Translations under genes and position numbers: made by a program | Part shown: positions 14,867 to 16,159 of the stretch, in pieces | Layout: every line of letters begins with the position of its first letter | Position numbering within the stretch: the first letter of the stretch is position 1 | Notes under the pieces: generated by a model | Seen by the model: the letters and a program-made list of their open reading frames with translations, nothing else | Database searches by the model: none | Told to the model about the DNA's origin: nothing | Origin: Burkholderiales bacterium | GTDB taxonomy: Bacteria > Pseudomonadota > Gammaproteobacteria > Burkholderiales > Burkholderiaceae_B | Direction: 5' to 3' | NCBI GenBank assembly: GCA_005788065.1 | Contig: SXZD01000122.1 | Span: forward strand, 1-16,159 | DNA: 16,159 bases

Positions 14867-16159
14867 TCAACCCAAAAAAAGCTTGTACACCGGGTTGTCG
14901 GTCACGTCTTCGTGCTTGTAGCCCAGCGTGGTCAAAAATTGCCGGAATGTCTTGTTGTCCTGTGAGGGCAGTTGAATGCCCACCAAGATGCGGCCATAGT
15001 CTGCACCGTGGTTGCGGTAATGAAACAGGCTGATGTTCCATCCCGGGTTCATTTCCGTCAAAAACTTCATCAATGCGCCTGGGCGTTCCGGAAATTCGAA
15101 ACGGAACACCCGTTCATCGCTGGCCAGCGATGAGCGTCCGCCCACCATGTGCCGGACATGGGTCTTGGCGACCTCATCATCGGTCAGGTCCAGCGTGCGA
15201 AAACCCAGCGAATTGAAGTGGGCTGCGATATCGGCTGCCTGCGTTCGTCCGGCAATCTGGATGCCCACAAACAGGTGTGCTTCGTTCGAGTCTGAGATGC
15301 GGTAGTTGAATTCCGTCACATTCCGCGGCCCGACGGCTTCACAGAAACGGCGGAAACTGCCGCGCTCCTCCGGTATCGTGATGGCAAAAATGGCTTCCCG
15401 CTGTTCTCCCACTTCGGCGCGTTCTGCCACAAAACGCAGACGGTCAAAATTCATGTTGGCACCACAGGCCACTGAAATCAGGGCACCGCTGCGATCCGGG
15501 TGGGCTGCCGCATATTCTTTCAGACCCGCCATGGCCAGTGCGCCGGCCGGTTCCAGAATACCGCGCGTTTCCTGGAATACGTCCTTGATGGCTGCGCACA
15601 CCGCATCGGTATCCACCAGGATGATGTCATCCAGATACTCTTTACACAGGCGGAAGGTCTCTTTGCCCACATACTTCACCGCCGTGCCGTCCGAAAACAG
15701 TCCCACGTCGTTCAGTTGTACCCGGCGGCCCGCCTGTATGCTGCGCGCCATGGCATCCGAATCCACGGTCTGCACCCCAATGACGCGGATGTCGGGGCGG
15801 ACCTGCTTGATATACGTTGCAACGCCGGCAGCCAGTCCGCCGCCGCCGATAGCCACAAACACCGCATCAATCGGGCCGGTCAGTTGCCGCAGCAGTTCCA
15901 TGCCGATGGTGCCCTGGCCTGCAATCACGTCCGGGTCGTCAAAGGGATGAACAAAGGTATAGCCCTCGGATGCTTCCAGTTCGGCTGCATGTCCGGCCGC
16001 ATCGCTGTAGCTCTCGCCATGCAGCACGATGTTGACCCATTCGCCACCAAAGCGGCGCACTGCGTCAATCTTGACCTGCGGGGTGGTCAGCGGCATGACG
16101 ATGGTGGCTTTCACTTTCAGGCGCTGTGCGCCCACTGCCACGCCTTGCGCATGGTTGCC
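14867..16159 (-). CDS. ilvA: Threonine ammonia-lyase, biosynthetic (5'-truncated by the window)
   Basis: IlvA is a PLP enzyme that deaminates threonine to 2-oxobutanoate, the first step to isoleucine. The frame has 430 codons plus stop and runs off the right edge. It begins in GNHAQG (16159-16142), a motif some 80 residues into the family, so the N-terminus with the PLP lysine lies outside. Visible landmarks are FDDPDVIAGQGT, the PLP-phosphate loop GGGGLAAG, RLCKEYLDDIILVDTDAVCAAIKDVF, EPAGALA and SVACGANMNFDRLR. Two C-terminal ACT-like domains follow (about visible residues 255-330 and 350-430), which bind isoleucine and valine in the long biosynthetic form. The in-frame GTG at 16141 is internal, not a start. 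Confidence 0.97.
   Translation of the reverse strand, partial: GNHAQGVAVGAQRLKVKATIVMPLTTPQVKIDAVRRFGGEWVNIVLHGESYSDAAGHAAELEASEGYTFVHPFDDPDVIAGQGTIGMELLRQLTGPIDAVFVAIGGGGLAAGVATYIKQVRPDIRVIGVQTVDSDAMARSIQAGRRVQLNDVGLFSDGTAVKYVGKETFRLCKEYLDDIILVDTDAVCAAIKDVFQETRGILEPAGALAMAGLKEYAAAHPDRSGALISVACGANMNFDRLRFVAERAEVGEQREAIFAITIPEERGSFRRFCEAVGPRNVTEFNYRISDSNEAHLFVGIQIAGRTQAADIAAHFNSLGFRTLDLTDDEVAKTHVRHMVGGRSSLASDERVFRFEFPERPGALMKFLTEMNPGWNISLFHYRNHGADYGRILVGIQLPSQDNKTFRQFLTTLGYKHEDVTDNPVYKLFLG

Noticed and set aside
14874..14880. Seven-A run (a T run on the - strand) near the ttcA/ilvA junction as a terminator
   Set aside because: It lies inside the last codons of ilvA (KLFLG) and would precede, not follow, the palindrome on the ilvA strand. 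On the + strand it is an A run.

Overview
The window looks like a piece of a Burkholderiales-type betaproteobacterial chromosome. The support is the contiguous mreB-mreC-mreD-mrdA-rodA order, a MreC that starts MEYxPPPLFKQGPSA, a biotin ligase fused to type III pantothenate kinase and followed by a small SPOR-like protein, and a ferredoxin-hydrolase pair downstream of a long VanZ-family protein. GC is moderately high and even by eye. I cannot name the genus. I see no rRNA, tRNA, insertion sequence, phage gene or CRISPR array.

Layout. 1-4558 (+): the end of mreB, then mreC, mreD, mrdA (PBP2) and rodA, the rod-shape and lateral wall synthesis operon, with two ATGA overlaps. 4555-5340 (-): exodeoxyribonuclease III. 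5405-6139 (+): pyrE, divergent from it across 64 bp. 6162-10117 (-): VanZ-family membrane protein, thioredoxin-like [2Fe-2S] ferredoxin, alpha/beta hydrolase, D-Ala-D-Ala carboxypeptidase (DacA/PBP5 type) and the DUF493 protein YbeD, all read leftwards. 10151-12741 (+): the BirA-CoaX fusion and a SPOR-like membrane protein. 12748-13863 (-): a MidA/NDUFAF7-like SAM methyltransferase. 13898-14830 (+): ttcA. 14867-16159 (-): ilvA, cut by the window edge.

How the genes fit together. Two blocks serve the cell envelope. MreBCD, PBP2 and RodA form the elongasome that builds lateral peptidoglycan, and DacA trims the pentapeptides made there. The rest is housekeeping: DNA repair (xth), pyrimidine synthesis (pyrE), biotin attachment and CoA synthesis (birA-coaX), tRNA thiolation (ttcA) and isoleucine synthesis (ilvA).

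The window is very compact. No stretch over about 100 bp lacks a gene, coding strand switches seven times, and the four convergent junctions are only -3, 22, 6 and 36 bp wide with no convincing intrinsic terminator. I found no undescribed multi-gene system. The points worth a second look are modest: the BirA-CoaX fusion with low-complexity inserts, the ferredoxin-hydrolase overlap, a perfect 11-bp hairpin between dacA and ybeD, and a crowded ttcA/methyltransferase start region.
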